Positions 9,021 through 17,627 are shown, counted from the stretch's first letter. The stretch: DNA of 55,978 nt from JAGWBG01 sp034421095 (GCA_034421095.1 DAOUKR010000034.1:1-55978), one strand, 5' to 3'. Numbers and translations: made by a program. Notes: generated by a model from the sequence alone, not told the origin.

Positions 9021-9091
9021 CGTGCAACCTCGCACAAGCTATCTGCGTTCAGCCTCCAGCAGGCTGAAAGACGATGGTTGAATGCTCACGC

Positions 9092-9364
9092 TCACCTGGT
9101 GTTCTTCATGGTCGTCGGGTCCGTGTCCTTGAAATAGTCGTAGTTCATGCCTATGTATTTGACCCACTGCTCCGGCACCGAGTCCTCGGCAAAGATGGCT
9201 GTCACAGGGCATACAGGCTCGCAGGCGGCGCAGTCAATGCACTCATCGGGGCTGATGTAGTACATGTTGTCCTCGTCTCTGGTGTAGATGCAGTCCACGG
9301 GACACACGTCCACGCAGGCGGCATCCTTGACGTCCACGCAAGGCTCGGCGATTATGTAAGTCAT
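9092..9364 (-). CDS. fdxA: Seven-iron ferredoxin (3Fe-4S / 4Fe-4S)
   Basis: 90 aa. Cysteines at 9, 17, 21 and 25 and at 42, 45, 48 and 52 match FdxA-type ferredoxins. In the first cluster the usual second Cys is replaced (CVDVKDAAC), which leaves a [3Fe-4S] site. The second, CIDCAACEPVCP, is a canonical [4Fe-4S] site. The C-terminal QWVKYIGMNYDYF segment is typical of the family. A soluble low-potential electron carrier; possible partners here are the dehydratase activase and oxygenases. RBS GGAGGAG precedes the ATG, and a promoter is visible at 9437-9464. Confidence 0.92.
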   Translation of the reverse strand: MTYIIAEPCVDVKDAACVDVCPVDCIYTRDEDNMYYISPDECIDCAACEPVCPVTAIFAEDSVPEQWVKYIGMNYDYFKDTDPTTMKNTR

Positions 9365-9436
9365 TGGCTAATGCTCCTCCTAAGCTAGTATTTGACTAGA
9401 ACCTCACCCGGCCTCCAGCCGGTTGCAAACGAATCC

Positions 9437-9464
9437 ATTATAGCATGGCTGCAACCCCTTTCAA
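9437..9464 (-). promoter_or_regulatory. Sigma-A promoter of the ferredoxin gene
   Basis: Minus strand TTGAAA (9464-9459), 16-bp spacer ending in TGC, then perfect TATAAT (9442-9437), an extended -10. The -35 overlaps the last codon of ruvX. Predicted leader about 65 nt. Confidence 0.55.
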
Positions 9465-9874
9465 GAGTCGTCTTTGCCCACAATTGATTGATTCAAGTAT
9501 TCCTGAAGTATTATTGCGGCCGCCGTTGCGTCCACCTCTCCCCTGTGGCGAGAGGGCTGACGCCCGGCCTGGATAAGCAGCCGCTCCGCCTCTGCCGTTG
9601 AGAATCGCTCATCCGCCGTGTCCACCGCCAGGTCCGTCTTTCCACGAAGGGCCTTGAGGAAGGCGTGTACTTTCCTTGCCTGGGGCCCTACATTGCCGTT
9701 CAGGGACAGCGGCAGGCCCACGACCATTCCCCCGGCCTGCCACTCCCGGGCGCGCTCCAGTACGCCGGCGATGTCTCTCTCCAGCCCTTTACGCTCGATG
9801 AACCCCAGAGGGGTTGCAATCAGCCCACCCGGGTCGCTGACGGCCAGGCCGATACGTCGCTCACCTACATCCAA
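9461..9874 (-). CDS. ruvX: Holliday junction resolvase-like RuvX / YqgF
   Basis: 137 aa from TTG 9874. RNase H-fold nuclease family with DVGERRIGLAVSDP, VVGLPLSLNG, DERFSTAEA and the C-terminal EVDATAAAIILQEYL, where acidic residues bind metal. Acts in 16S rRNA maturation and/or recombination. The family's usual N-terminus, Met-Arg-x-Leu-x-Leu before DVG, is encoded just upstream: a CTG at 9889 would give LRLLCLDVG and overlaps the alaS stop as CTGA with AAAGGGG 7 nt before it. A CTG start at 9889 is therefore likely the true one. Co-transcribed with alaS. Confidence 0.9.
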   Translation of the reverse strand: MDVGERRIGLAVSDPGGLIATPLGFIERKGLERDIAGVLERAREWQAGGMVVGLPLSLNGNVGPQARKVHAFLKALRGKTDLAVDTADERFSTAEAERLLIQAGRQPSRHRGEVDATAAAIILQEYLNQSIVGKDDS

Positions 9875-9885
9875 GCACAGAAGTC

Positions 9886-12555
9886 TCAGGAGTTGACCCC
9901 TTTCCGCACCACTTCCGGCACTCGCCGGAGGGCCTCATCCAGCTTGTCGGCCCGCCTGCCGCCGGCCTGGGCTATCTCGGGCCGCCCGCCGCCTCCTCCC
10001 TCCACCACGCTGGCCGTCTCCTTGGCGATATTGCCCGCGTGAAGCCCTCTGAGCACCAGGTCTGGAGTGACCATGGCGATGATCGTGGGTCGGTCGTTAT
10101 GCACTGCGGCCAGCACTATTACCCCGCTGGAGAGCTTGGACTTGAGCCAGTCACCCATCTCCCTCATAGCGTCTGCACTGCCGGCCGAGGTCTGGGCTGC
10201 CAGCACCTTCATTCCCTCCACGCCCTGCACCCTGGACAGAAGCTCTTGGGCCTCCCTTCTCAGGCTCTCTCGCTCCAGGGCAGCCACCCTCTTTCTGAGC
10301 TGGTCCGACTCCTGGATAAAGCTGTCTAGGCGCTCCTCTAGGTCACCCAAAGGGGTCTGGAGCTTGCTTGATATGGACTGCAGCATGGAAGTGCGCTCCG
10401 CGAAAAGCTCCTCGGCGGCCCGACCTGTGACCGCTTCGATGCGCCTCATCCCGCCGCCTATGCCGGACTCGCCCAACACGAAGAGGGGGCCAATCTGGCC
10501 GGTGGCGACGACGTGAGTGCCGCCGCACACCTCCAGGCTGAACCTGTCTCCGCCCGCCGTAGGTGGGTCGGACATCTCCACCACTCGAATCACGTCCCCG
10601 TACCGGTCTCCGAAGAAGGCCAGAGCGCCCTCCTGTACGGCCCGGGTGAAGCTGGACTCCCGGGTGCTCACCATCAGGTTGTCCCTCACCTTCCGGCTCA
10701 CCAACCCCTGTACGTCCATAAGCTCGTCCCTGGAGAGTGGGCTGATATGGCTGTAGTCGAAGCGCAGCCTGTCCGGGGTCACCAAAGACCCCGCCTGGCG
10801 CACGTGGGGGCCAAGCACCTGGCGCAAGGCTGCGTGGAGCAGATGGGTGCCGCTATGGTTGCGGGCGGTATCCATGCGTCTCATGGGGTCAACCCGGGCT
10901 TCCACAGTCTCCCCCAGGGATATATCCCCCTCCTCAACCACTCCTTTGTGTACTATGAGGCCGGCGACGGGGCTTTGGCTGTCCTCAACCCGGACCCTGC
11001 CGTTGGGTCCGGCAATTATCCCGGCGTCCCCCACCTGGCCGCCGCCCTCCGCATAGAAGGGCGTTCCCCTGAGAACTACCTCCACCTTCTGCCCCTTGAC
11101 GGCATAGCCGGTTGGCGTGTCTTCCACCAGAAGGGCCACCACCACCGATTCCTGGACAAGGCTCTCGTGTCCCACGAACTCCACGCTGCCCACGCCCAGG
11201 TTCTCGTAGGTGGACAGCATCTCCATAGCGCCGGTGAAGGCGTGGGCTTCCCTGGCACGCTCCCTCTGGGCCTCCATTTCCACCTCGAAGCCCTCCATGT
11301 CCACGGACATACCGTGCTCCCGGGCTATCTCGGCGGTAAGTTCCGGCGGAAAGCCGTAGGTATCGTAGAGGACGAATGTGTCCCTCCCTGGTACACGTTC
11401 CGCCGTTTCATCTTGGGGTACTTCAGCTTCCAGCGAGGCCAGCAAGCCCTCCAGGATACCTATACCGCGCTCAAAGGTCTGGCTGAACCTGTCTTCCTCA
11501 AGTCCCACCACCCGCATGATGAAGTCCCGGTTGGTGGAAAGCTCCGGATAGACGTGCTGGAAGCGCCGGATTGCGGACTCGGCTACCTCCGTAAAGAAAG
11601 GCTCCTCCAGCCCCAGCCTGCGCCCGTAGCGAATGGCCCGCCGGATGATGCGGCGCAGCACGTAGCCCCGGCCCTCGTTCCCGGGCACAACGCCGTCGGC
11701 AATGAGAAAGGCCACGGACCGGCTGTGCTCGGCCACCACCCGCAGGGCGTAGTCGGTGTCCCGGTCCGTCCCGTAGGCCTTGCCGGTAATTTGGCACACC
11801 TTCTCGACGATGGGCCAGAAGAGGTCCGTCTCGTAGAGATTTCGCTTGTCCTGGAGTATGGCGGCAGCCCGCTCCAGTCCCATTCCCGTGTCTATGCTGG
11901 GAGCGGGCAGGGGCGTCCGGACGCCCTCCTGGTCCTGGTAGAACTGCATGAACACCAGGTTCCATAGCTCTACGAACCGCTCGCAGTCGTGGTTGGGGTG
12001 GCATTCAGGGCTGCCGCAGCCGTACTCCACGCCGCCGTCGTAGTGTATCTCGCTGCAGGGGCCGCATGGCCCCTCGTTGCCCGCCGGACCCCACCAGTTG
12101 TCCTTGTCGCCGTAGCGGTAGATGCGCTCCGGCGGCACTCCTATGTCCTGGTTCCAATGCCGAAAGGACTCTTCATCGTCCAGGTATATAGTCACGTAAA
12201 GGCGCTCCGGGGATAGCATGAAATGCTGGGTCACGAACTCCCAGGACCAGGCTATGGCCTCCTTCTTGAAGTAGTCCCCTATGCTGAAGTTGCCCAGCAT
12301 CTCGAAAAAGGTCAGATGCTTGTGGTCGCCCACCTCATCCACGTCGGTGGTGCGGAAGCTCTTCTGGGAGGAGGTGAGGCGTTGGCTGGGCGGTGTGGAC
12401 TCTCCCATGAAGAAGGGTTTGAAAGGGACCATGCCTGCGCTGGTGAAGAGCAGCGTGGGGTCACCCGCAGGGACCAGGGACGAGCTGGGCATCACTGTGT
12501 GCCCCTTGCCCTGGAAGAACTCCAGGAAGGTCTGTCTTATCAGGTCTCCGTTCAT
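9886..12555 (-). CDS. alaS: Alanyl-tRNA synthetase
   Basis: 889 aa, normal length. N-terminal class II catalytic core (SSLVPAGDPTLLFTSAGMVP, GNFSIGDYFK), a central tRNA-binding part, an editing domain with HSGTHLLHAALRQ (HxxxH zinc ligands) and CGGTHVVATGQIG, and a C-Ala domain. It charges tRNA-Ala and clears mischarged Ser/Gly in the cytoplasm. ATG start with AAGGGG upstream. Followed by ruvX with overlapping ends, a common genomic pairing. A promoter is visible about 43 nt upstream; no T-box leader is recognisable. Confidence 0.98.
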   Translation of the reverse strand: MNGDLIRQTFLEFFQGKGHTVMPSSSLVPAGDPTLLFTSAGMVPFKPFFMGESTPPSQRLTSSQKSFRTTDVDEVGDHKHLTFFEMLGNFSIGDYFKKEAIAWSWEFVTQHFMLSPERLYVTIYLDDEESFRHWNQDIGVPPERIYRYGDKDNWWGPAGNEGPCGPCSEIHYDGGVEYGCGSPECHPNHDCERFVELWNLVFMQFYQDQEGVRTPLPAPSIDTGMGLERAAAILQDKRNLYETDLFWPIVEKVCQITGKAYGTDRDTDYALRVVAEHSRSVAFLIADGVVPGNEGRGYVLRRIIRRAIRYGRRLGLEEPFFTEVAESAIRRFQHVYPELSTNRDFIMRVVGLEEDRFSQTFERGIGILEGLLASLEAEVPQDETAERVPGRDTFVLYDTYGFPPELTAEIAREHGMSVDMEGFEVEMEAQRERAREAHAFTGAMEMLSTYENLGVGSVEFVGHESLVQESVVVALLVEDTPTGYAVKGQKVEVVLRGTPFYAEGGGQVGDAGIIAGPNGRVRVEDSQSPVAGLIVHKGVVEEGDISLGETVEARVDPMRRMDTARNHSGTHLLHAALRQVLGPHVRQAGSLVTPDRLRFDYSHISPLSRDELMDVQGLVSRKVRDNLMVSTRESSFTRAVQEGALAFFGDRYGDVIRVVEMSDPPTAGGDRFSLEVCGGTHVVATGQIGPLFVLGESGIGGGMRRIEAVTGRAAEELFAERTSMLQSISSKLQTPLGDLEERLDSFIQESDQLRKRVAALERESLRREAQELLSRVQGVEGMKVLAAQTSAGSADAMREMGDWLKSKLSSGVIVLAAVHNDRPTIIAMVTPDLVLRGLHAGNIAKETASVVEGGGGGRPEIAQAGGRRADKLDEALRRVPEVVRKGVNS

Positions 12556-12604
12556 AGTGTCCCCTTACTTCTCTCGGCCGTCAGGGCCGTCTCCGGACAG
12601 TGTA

Positions 12605-12633
12605 AATATATAATATGGCTGACATCTAGTCCA
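12605..12633 (-). promoter_or_regulatory. Candidate promoter of alaS
   Basis: Minus strand TGGACT (12633-12628), 17-bp spacer, TATATT (12610-12605). The -35 is only 4/6. Predicted leader about 43 nt. Confidence 0.4.
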
Positions 12634-12754
12634 TAATGGGACGGGTATTCTCCATTTGTGTGGGTAATGCCGGATGGGAATACCAAGGGACGGGTCCCAT
12701 GTAGGGTCTGCTGCCGATGGGCGAGAAAGTCTCTGTGCGACCCCCGTCTCCCCC

Positions 12755-12879
12755 GTCATTCGGATCGTCTCCCCTGTCGCCCCGAGTTCGCCTTCGGCGG
12801 ACGAGGGGTCTAAAATCCTTGCGATAAAAAACGTTTCGGTCATCGGGTACTTTAGATTCCTCGCTACGCTCGGAATGGC
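12755..12879. repeat. Dispersed hairpin repeat, GTCATTC...CGGAATGGC copy
   Basis: Diverged member of the family at 7602-7708: begins GTCATTCGGATCG, ends TTTAGATTCCTCGC and CTCGGAATGGC, with an internal GAGTTCGCCTTCGGCGGACGAG hairpin interrupted by a short loop. It occupies the middle of the 12556-13029 gap; the remainder holds only the promoters listed here. Confidence 0.55.
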
Positions 12880-12965
12880 ATTTCAAGGAACTTAAGTTGC
12901 GCATACTTATCGTCATCACGCCCTGGATGCCCAGTAATGGCAACGAAAAGACTCTGGCGTTATCA

Positions 12966-12994
12966 TTGACCGACTTGGGAGTTTAGCATAAAAT
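12966..12994 (+). promoter_or_regulatory. Sigma-A promoter of the SWIM protein gene
   Basis: TTGACC (12966-12971), 17-bp spacer, TAAAAT (12989-12994). Transcription would start near 13000-13001, giving a leader of about 30 nt that carries AAGGAGG before ATG 13030. An in-frame ATG at 13000 would be nearly leaderless. Confidence 0.6.
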
Positions 12995-13029
12995 CATTTA
13001 TGTATGGTAGGCTTTCTCAAGGAGGTGGC

Positions 13030-13281
13030 ATGCACTCGAGCCTCATTAGCAAGATAGAGAAGTCCAGGACTTATGCCGAGGAAAGGGAGCGGGTGACCTT
13101 TAACACCTTCAGCGCCAGCTTCCGCGGCAACCACAACAGCTACGATGTAAGCTATGATGGAGAAAATTGGCATTGCTCCTGTCCCTTCTTCGCGACCCGA
13201 GGCCTGTGCAGCCACACCATGGCCCTCCAGCGTATTCTTGAGGGTATGCTACCCAAAGAAGCGAAGACCGAAGGCCTGTAG
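13030..13281 (+). CDS. Small SWIM zinc-finger protein
   Basis: 83 aa. The SWIM motif C49-x-C51-x8-C60-x-H62 (WHCSCPFFATRGLCSH) takes up the C-terminal half. SWIM fingers bind DNA or protein and are usually found in larger SWI2/SNF2, MuDR or UPF0-type proteins, so a stand-alone copy of this size is probably a nucleic-acid-binding accessory. The start at 13030 is chosen for AAGGAGG at 13019-13025; ATG 13000 would add ten residues. The tRNA-Gly gene follows 31 bp later. Function unknown. Confidence 0.78.
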   Translation: MHSSLISKIEKSRTYAEERERVTFNTFSASFRGNHNSYDVSYDGENWHCSCPFFATRGLCSHTMALQRILEGMLPKEAKTEGL

Positions 13282-13312
13282 AGAGTAATACATTGCTATC
13301 AACACCCTGCGA

Positions 13313-13387
13313 GCGGGTGTAACTCAGTGGTAGAGTGTTTGCTTCCCAAGCAAAAAGTCGTGGGTTCGAATCCCATCACCCGCTCCA
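13313..13387 (+). tRNA. tRNA-Gly (anticodon CCC), CCA encoded
   Basis: A complete cloverleaf: acceptor GCGGGTG / CACCCGC, D-arm ACTC / GAGT, anticodon stem TTTGC / GCAAA around loop TTCCCAA (anticodon CCC, reads GGG), 5-nt variable loop, T-arm with TTCGAAT loop, discriminator T at 13384 and CCA at 13385-13387. All stems pair, with one G-T wobble in the T-stem. Confidence 0.95.
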
Positions 13388-13427
13388 CTCCTATTAACGC
13401 CCCGAACATCCCGTGCACGGGCGTCGG

Positions 13428-15083
13428 CTACATCAGGCCGTGCAAGTCCTCAATGGTTCCGTCAACGTAGAGTATCTGGAGGGCAGCCATAACGCTCTGG
13501 TCTAGCTGGTCACTCTGAACCTGATTCCCACTCCCATGCAGCACGGTAAGTATCTCCGAGACCGGGGTGCGTCCGTCTATGAGGGACACCATCCTTGCGA
13601 CCAGGCCGCTGCACGGTATTCCCTCGGTCCGGCCCGACGTGGTGAGAACGTAACCCCACTGGAATTCGCCGTCGGCGATTACAGGCTTCCGCTCTACCTT
13701 TAAGCTTGGCGCAAGGAACGGCACCGCATTATACAGTGACGACAGCTTATCTCCGTCCCGAAGTCTGGTCGCCTCCAGTCTCTCGCGGCGTTCCGCTCGC
13801 TCCCGTTCAACCGTGCGGACGCCGGCAAGGTACTCCGCCGGTGCCTCGCCACGGTCGAGTACCACACGCTCGTATCCCCGAGGCGGTTGCCCTGCCACGG
13901 CCTGTATGAATGCGTGGCGTGGCGTCAGGTCATCGGCCTCCAGGATACGCCGGGCTTCCCAGAAGTAGGAGTTGGAGGTGCGGTTGCTGGAGTAAAATAG
14001 TCTTGCCATCTCGCGGAAATGACCGTACTCCTTGTAGTATAGCTCTCTATACACCTGCCCCGCGGCTTCTCGCATACTCGTGTCCTTCAGAGCAGAAGTC
14101 ACATAGGCTGCGGCCATAACCCCCGACATAAGGGCGAGATGGACTCCCGATGAGAAAAGGGGGTCAACGAAGCAGGCCGCGTCCCCCACAAGGACGTAGC
14201 CACCGCCGACGACTTGGTCCGAGGCGTATGACCAGTCCTTGACTATGAACGGGCCTGAGACCATGTCGGCTTCCCGAAGCATGTGTGTGGTATGTGGTGC
14301 TTGGGCAATCTGGTCCATGAGGAAACCGTGAAGGCCCCTGCGACGGACCTCCTCCTGGGCCGCATGACTGTCTACGACTGCGCCCACGCTTGCCCAGCCC
14401 GTGTGCAATGGTATATTCCAGAACCACCCGTGGGGATAGGACTCGATGAAGATGTTCGTCTCGTCGGGCGTGGGCAGACGCCGAGCGCCGGTGAAATACC
14501 CGTAGACCGCCATATTCCTGAAGTAGGGGTCCCAGCGTCGCAGCCGAAGCTGTCGTCCTAGGAGTCCGCTCTGTCCGCTGGCGTCCACAATGAAACCGGC
14601 ACGGGCGATTAGGCCGCTCGCGCCTTCCGTCGAGTATTGAACGCCAGTCGCCCTGCCGTCTTCGAAGAGGACACCGGCAACATGGCATCCCTCCCATACG
14701 GTAACCCCGTTTGCGCGGCTGTTCTCCAGGAGCAGGTGGTCAAAGGTCGGTCGCCAGACCTGGTAGGAGTGGGGGTATTTCCGGTTCGTCTCCCTGAAGT
14801 ACCAGCTCCAGGGAGTGCTTTCCATTCCCCATACCATGGTGGCGCCCCACTTGGGCAGGAAACCCGCCTCCTGAACGGCGGGCAGGACTCCAAGCTCCTC
14901 CAGAACGGGGATGCTGGCCGGAAGCAGTGACTCGCCAACGTGGTCTCGCGGGAACCGGTCCCGCTCCAGCAAAAGCACCCGGAGGCCCTTGCGGGCCAGC
15001 ATTGTGGCGGCGGTGCTACCGCCTGGACCTCCCCCAATGACTATCACGTCGGCGCTAAGGCCGTCGTTGCTCAGTGACGCCAT
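13428..15083 (-). CDS. Flavin-dependent halogenase-like FAD oxidoreductase
   Basis: 551 aa. A Rossmann FAD-binding site GGGPGG sits at 17-22. The flavin-halogenase hallmarks are all present: Lys78 in GFLPKWGA, which lines up with the lysine that carries the hypohalous species; W220-F-W222-N-I-P, the WxWxIP motif; and F305-VDP-LFS-S-G313, the FxPxSxG motif. A C-terminal extension (about 440-551) ends in a PqqD/winged-helix-like segment rich in Leu and Asp. Expected to use FADH2, O2 and halide to halogenate a substrate, possibly a bound one; the alternative is an ordinary geranylgeranyl-reductase-like or hydroxylating relative. It lies 18 bp downstream of a luciferase-like monooxygenase, likely co-transcribed. 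RBS weak. Confidence 0.7.
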   Translation of the reverse strand: MASLSNDGLSADVIVIGGGPGGSTAATMLARKGLRVLLLERDRFPRDHVGESLLPASIPVLEELGVLPAVQEAGFLPKWGATMVWGMESTPWSWYFRETNRKYPHSYQVWRPTFDHLLLENSRANGVTVWEGCHVAGVLFEDGRATGVQYSTEGASGLIARAGFIVDASGQSGLLGRQLRLRRWDPYFRNMAVYGYFTGARRLPTPDETNIFIESYPHGWFWNIPLHTGWASVGAVVDSHAAQEEVRRRGLHGFLMDQIAQAPHTTHMLREADMVSGPFIVKDWSYASDQVVGGGYVLVGDAACFVDPLFSSGVHLALMSGVMAAAYVTSALKDTSMREAAGQVYRELYYKEYGHFREMARLFYSSNRTSNSYFWEARRILEADDLTPRHAFIQAVAGQPPRGYERVVLDRGEAPAEYLAGVRTVERERAERRERLEATRLRDGDKLSSLYNAVPFLAPSLKVERKPVIADGEFQWGYVLTTSGRTEGIPCSGLVARMVSLIDGRTPVSEILTVLHGSGNQVQSDQLDQSVMAALQILYVDGTIEDLHGLM

Positions 15084-15101
15084 TGCACGCTTCTGTCCTT
15101 G

Positions 15102-16370
15102 TTATTCGGGTGACTCGCCATTGGTTGAGGGACCGGCCTCTATGGGGTCACCCGTGGCCGGGTCCATTTCAAATGGGCCGGGCAGGTCCAGTTCCTTGCC
15201 CATCTCCCGCACGGCGGGGATTACCTCCTCGCCCATGAGTCTGAGGCTGCGCATAGCATCGTCGTGGGTCATGGCACCGTCGCCGTCCCAGAAGAAGATG
15301 CTGCCGGGTCGCAGGTACTCCAGGACGTGGCGGATTTTGGGGATGACGGTCTTGGGCGTCCCAGATATGATGGTGTAGTCCTCGATTTGCTTCTCATAAG
15401 GTCGGCTCAGTACGTTCCCCACTCCACCACGGGCCTGAGTTGCCACCGCCTGGGTGGGCAGGACCCTTCTCCGGGACGTAAGCCCCGGCAGGTTTACCAG
15501 CGCCGGGTTCACCGTTCCCTCGTTACCGGCCAGGAAGGGGTTGCTGGGGCCCTGGACGAACTTTCTGCTCGTTTCCTCGGCCAACTCTTCCGTCTCGTCC
15601 ACGTGGACCTTCCACAAGTATCCTATGTTCTGGGAACCGGACTTGTAGCCCAACTCGGCCGCGGTGTCATGGTAGAGTTGGAAAGCCTGTCTGGTGGGGT
15701 CCAGTTCGGTAGCCAGCATGATATAGGGGATGCGCTTCTGGGCTGCCCACATCAGGGAGTCGCGGCTGACAACGCCCGGCAGCCAGATGGGTGGATGGGG
15801 CTTCTGGTAGGGCCTCGCCCAGGGGTTCACGTGACGGTACTGGAAGTGCTTCCCCTCCCATCGGAAGGGTCCCGGCGTCGTCCACGCCTTCACGATAAAC
15901 TCATGGGCCTCCTGGAACCGTTCCCAGTTGTAGGGCGGCGGGGAGTTGTGGGATACGCTCTCCCGGCCGGTCCCCCGCACCCATCCGGAGACCAGACGGC
16001 CACGGGAAATCATGTCTATCATGGAAAGCTGCTCCACCAGCCAGAGGGGGTCATCCCAGATGGGCAGGATGTTCCCCAGAAGGACAATCTTGGCCCTCTG
16101 GGTTATCCGCGCAAGGATGGACGCCTCCACGTTCATCGCTCCACCCATGCAGAAAGCGGTCCCGTGGTGCTCGTTGAGCATCAGGCCGTCGAAGCCCATC
16201 TCCTCTGCGTATATCTTCTCATCCAGGTAGCGGTTGTATAGCTCGGCCCCCAGATGAGAGTCGTAAATGTCGTTGCTCACGGTCAGGTCCATAATAGGCT
16301 TACCCGTTGCCCCGAAGTAGCCCGACTTGGGGTCCTGATAGGGCCTCTCGGTAAAATAACCTATAAACAT
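15102..16370 (-). CDS. Luciferase-like monooxygenase (422 aa)
   Basis: Bacterial luciferase superfamily TIM-barrel flavoenzyme: FDGLMLNEHHG near residue 60, the SRGRLVSGWVRGTGRE loop that binds the flavin phosphate, and PHPPIWLPG. It probably uses FMNH2 (or F420) and O2 on an organic substrate. The C-terminal 60 residues, rich in Pro, Gly and Glu, are longer than usual. Excellent RBS (AGGAGGAGAGGGAG before ATG). Upstream on the same strand is an alpha/beta hydrolase and downstream the halogenase-like gene, so the three may treat one compound. Confidence 0.88.
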   Translation of the reverse strand: MFIGYFTERPYQDPKSGYFGATGKPIMDLTVSNDIYDSHLGAELYNRYLDEKIYAEEMGFDGLMLNEHHGTAFCMGGAMNVEASILARITQRAKIVLLGNILPIWDDPLWLVEQLSMIDMISRGRLVSGWVRGTGRESVSHNSPPPYNWERFQEAHEFIVKAWTTPGPFRWEGKHFQYRHVNPWARPYQKPHPPIWLPGVVSRDSLMWAAQKRIPYIMLATELDPTRQAFQLYHDTAAELGYKSGSQNIGYLWKVHVDETEELAEETSRKFVQGPSNPFLAGNEGTVNPALVNLPGLTSRRRVLPTQAVATQARGGVGNVLSRPYEKQIEDYTIISGTPKTVIPKIRHVLEYLRPGSIFFWDGDGAMTHDDAMRSLRLMGEEVIPAVREMGKELDLPGPFEMDPATGDPIEAGPSTNGESPE

Positions 16371-16447
16371 CTCCCTCTCCTCCTTACTGATCTCAGGCCG
16401 TTGGCATGGCCAAAATCCCCGTCTTCCCAGAGAAACTGTCTGAAAGA

Positions 16448-16456
16448 ATTATAGCA
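16448..16456 (-). promoter_or_regulatory. Extended -10 promoter of the monooxygenase-halogenase pair
   Basis: Minus strand TGCTATAAT (16456-16448), a perfect -10 with the TGn extension and no convincing -35. Predicted leader about 70 nt. Confidence 0.45.
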
Positions 16457-16516
16457 CTGCCCTCGACCTGTAGAGTAGTGGTAAAGCCCATCCCCGGTGG
16501 TCCGCTTCAGGCACCT

Positions 16517-17320
16517 CTAGGTTCCTGACAGGAATCCCTGTACCAGTCGGACAAACTCGTCGGGCTTCTCTATCTCCGGGTGGTGGCCGCAGTTGTCCAG
16601 GACGGTCAGCCTTGAGCCGGGGATAGAATCGCGGTATACCTCTCCCACACTCAACGGAACGATGGCGTCCTGCCTGCCCCAGACTATGAGGGTTGGGAGT
16701 GCCTTCAGCCTACGGAGCAGGTGAGGCAGGGCGGCGTAGTACATGTAGGGCCTCCAGCTAAGGCGGCAGGCCTCCTCTCTGGCTACTTCCCAGGCCTCCA
16801 CTTGTTCAGGGGTGGGGTCGTCGGGGCATACCTGCTGGTACTCCTGAGTGCCGGCGGGATCGAGATAGCCGGCGGTGATGTATTCCTTCGCCACCACCAG
16901 AAACATATCGAAAATCTCTCCAACCGGTGGCCGAATCCCCGGAGCACCCACCAGGACCAACCTCTTGAACTGCTGAGGACACATGGTCGCCATCTCAGCG
17001 GCGAGCCACCCGCCCAGCGAGAAACCCACCACGTTCACCTGGCCCAGCCCCAGGTCATCCAGGGCTTCCAGATACCAGCCTGCCATGTCGCGCATGTTCA
17101 TAATCCAGTCCAGGCGCTCCGATTCACCGAAGCCGGGATGGGAGGGTATGTGGAGGGTGTGGTGTTTTGCCAGGGACTCGTGGAAGCGCAGCCAACCAGG
17201 ACGGCCCATTTCACCGTGTAGAATGAGCAACGGCTCCCCGGAGCCTCCCTTGACAAGCCGGAGCTTGGTTCCTGCCACCTCGACGGTCTCCTCGGTCCAG
17301 GCCCTGGAGCTTGTGGTCAT
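16517..17320 (-). CDS. Alpha/beta hydrolase
   Basis: 267 aa. Nucleophile elbow VGFSLGGW (Ser), acid VWGRQDAIVPL and His in NCGHHPEIEKPDEF complete the triad. HGEMGRPGWLRFHESLA forms the oxyanion side. Cytoplasmic esterase/C-C hydrolase class; substrate not predictable. Good RBS (GAGGAGGAGG) before ATG. Placed upstream of the luciferase-like monooxygenase and halogenase genes, with its own extended -10 promoter at 17435-17443. Confidence 0.87.
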   Translation of the reverse strand: MTTSSRAWTEETVEVAGTKLRLVKGGSGEPLLILHGEMGRPGWLRFHESLAKHHTLHIPSHPGFGESERLDWIMNMRDMAGWYLEALDDLGLGQVNVVGFSLGGWLAAEMATMCPQQFKRLVLVGAPGIRPPVGEIFDMFLVVAKEYITAGYLDPAGTQEYQQVCPDDPTPEQVEAWEVAREEACRLSWRPYMYYAALPHLLRRLKALPTLIVWGRQDAIVPLSVGEVYRDSIPGSRLTVLDNCGHHPEIEKPDEFVRLVQGFLSGT

Positions 17321-17434
17321 CTTGATGCCTCCTCCTCAGGCCACTAGATACGGCTATGGTTGCCGGCCGTGTGTACCAAGTACGTCATTGGTCCGGGCAC
17401 GATGGGTCAAGCAGCCTGCCTCAAGTGTGACCAT

Positions 17435-17443
17435 ATTATACCA
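17435..17443 (-). promoter_or_regulatory. Extended -10 promoter of the alpha/beta hydrolase gene
   Basis: Minus strand TGGTATAAT (17443-17435), perfect -10 with TGn extension; -35 poor. Predicted leader about 108 nt. Confidence 0.4.
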
Positions 17444-17475
17444 ACCCGGTCTATAGGCAACTGGGTAAGTCCTGT

Positions 17476-17508
17476 GTCACTCTGAGCGAAGCGAAGAGCC
17501 TAAAATCC
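17476..17508. repeat. Half copy of the dispersed hairpin repeat
   Basis: GTCACTCTGAGCGAAGCGAAG followed by CCTAAAATCC matches the left arm of the 7602-7708 family; the right arm is absent or decayed. It lies in the 17321-17676 gap, which otherwise holds the two promoters listed. Confidence 0.45.
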
Positions 17509-17627
17509 AGGCTGCTCGTGCCGGAGTTTTGGTCCGCTGGAGGCGGATGAGGAATTATAGGGGAAGGGACCACGCAAATTGGCAACCTAAAGACCATGCA
17601 TGGCTTGGTTGGGATGTATACTGCTAT

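Noticed and set aside
10513..11967. Long 484-codon ORF on the plus strand
   Set aside because: It lies opposite alaS in another frame; its composition is Gly/His/Leu/Val-rich with no motifs, while the alaS frame is complete and conserved.
12556..12700. T-box leader upstream of alaS
   Set aside because: No T-box consensus or antiterminator fold could be recognised in the leader, which is predicted to be only about 43 nt.
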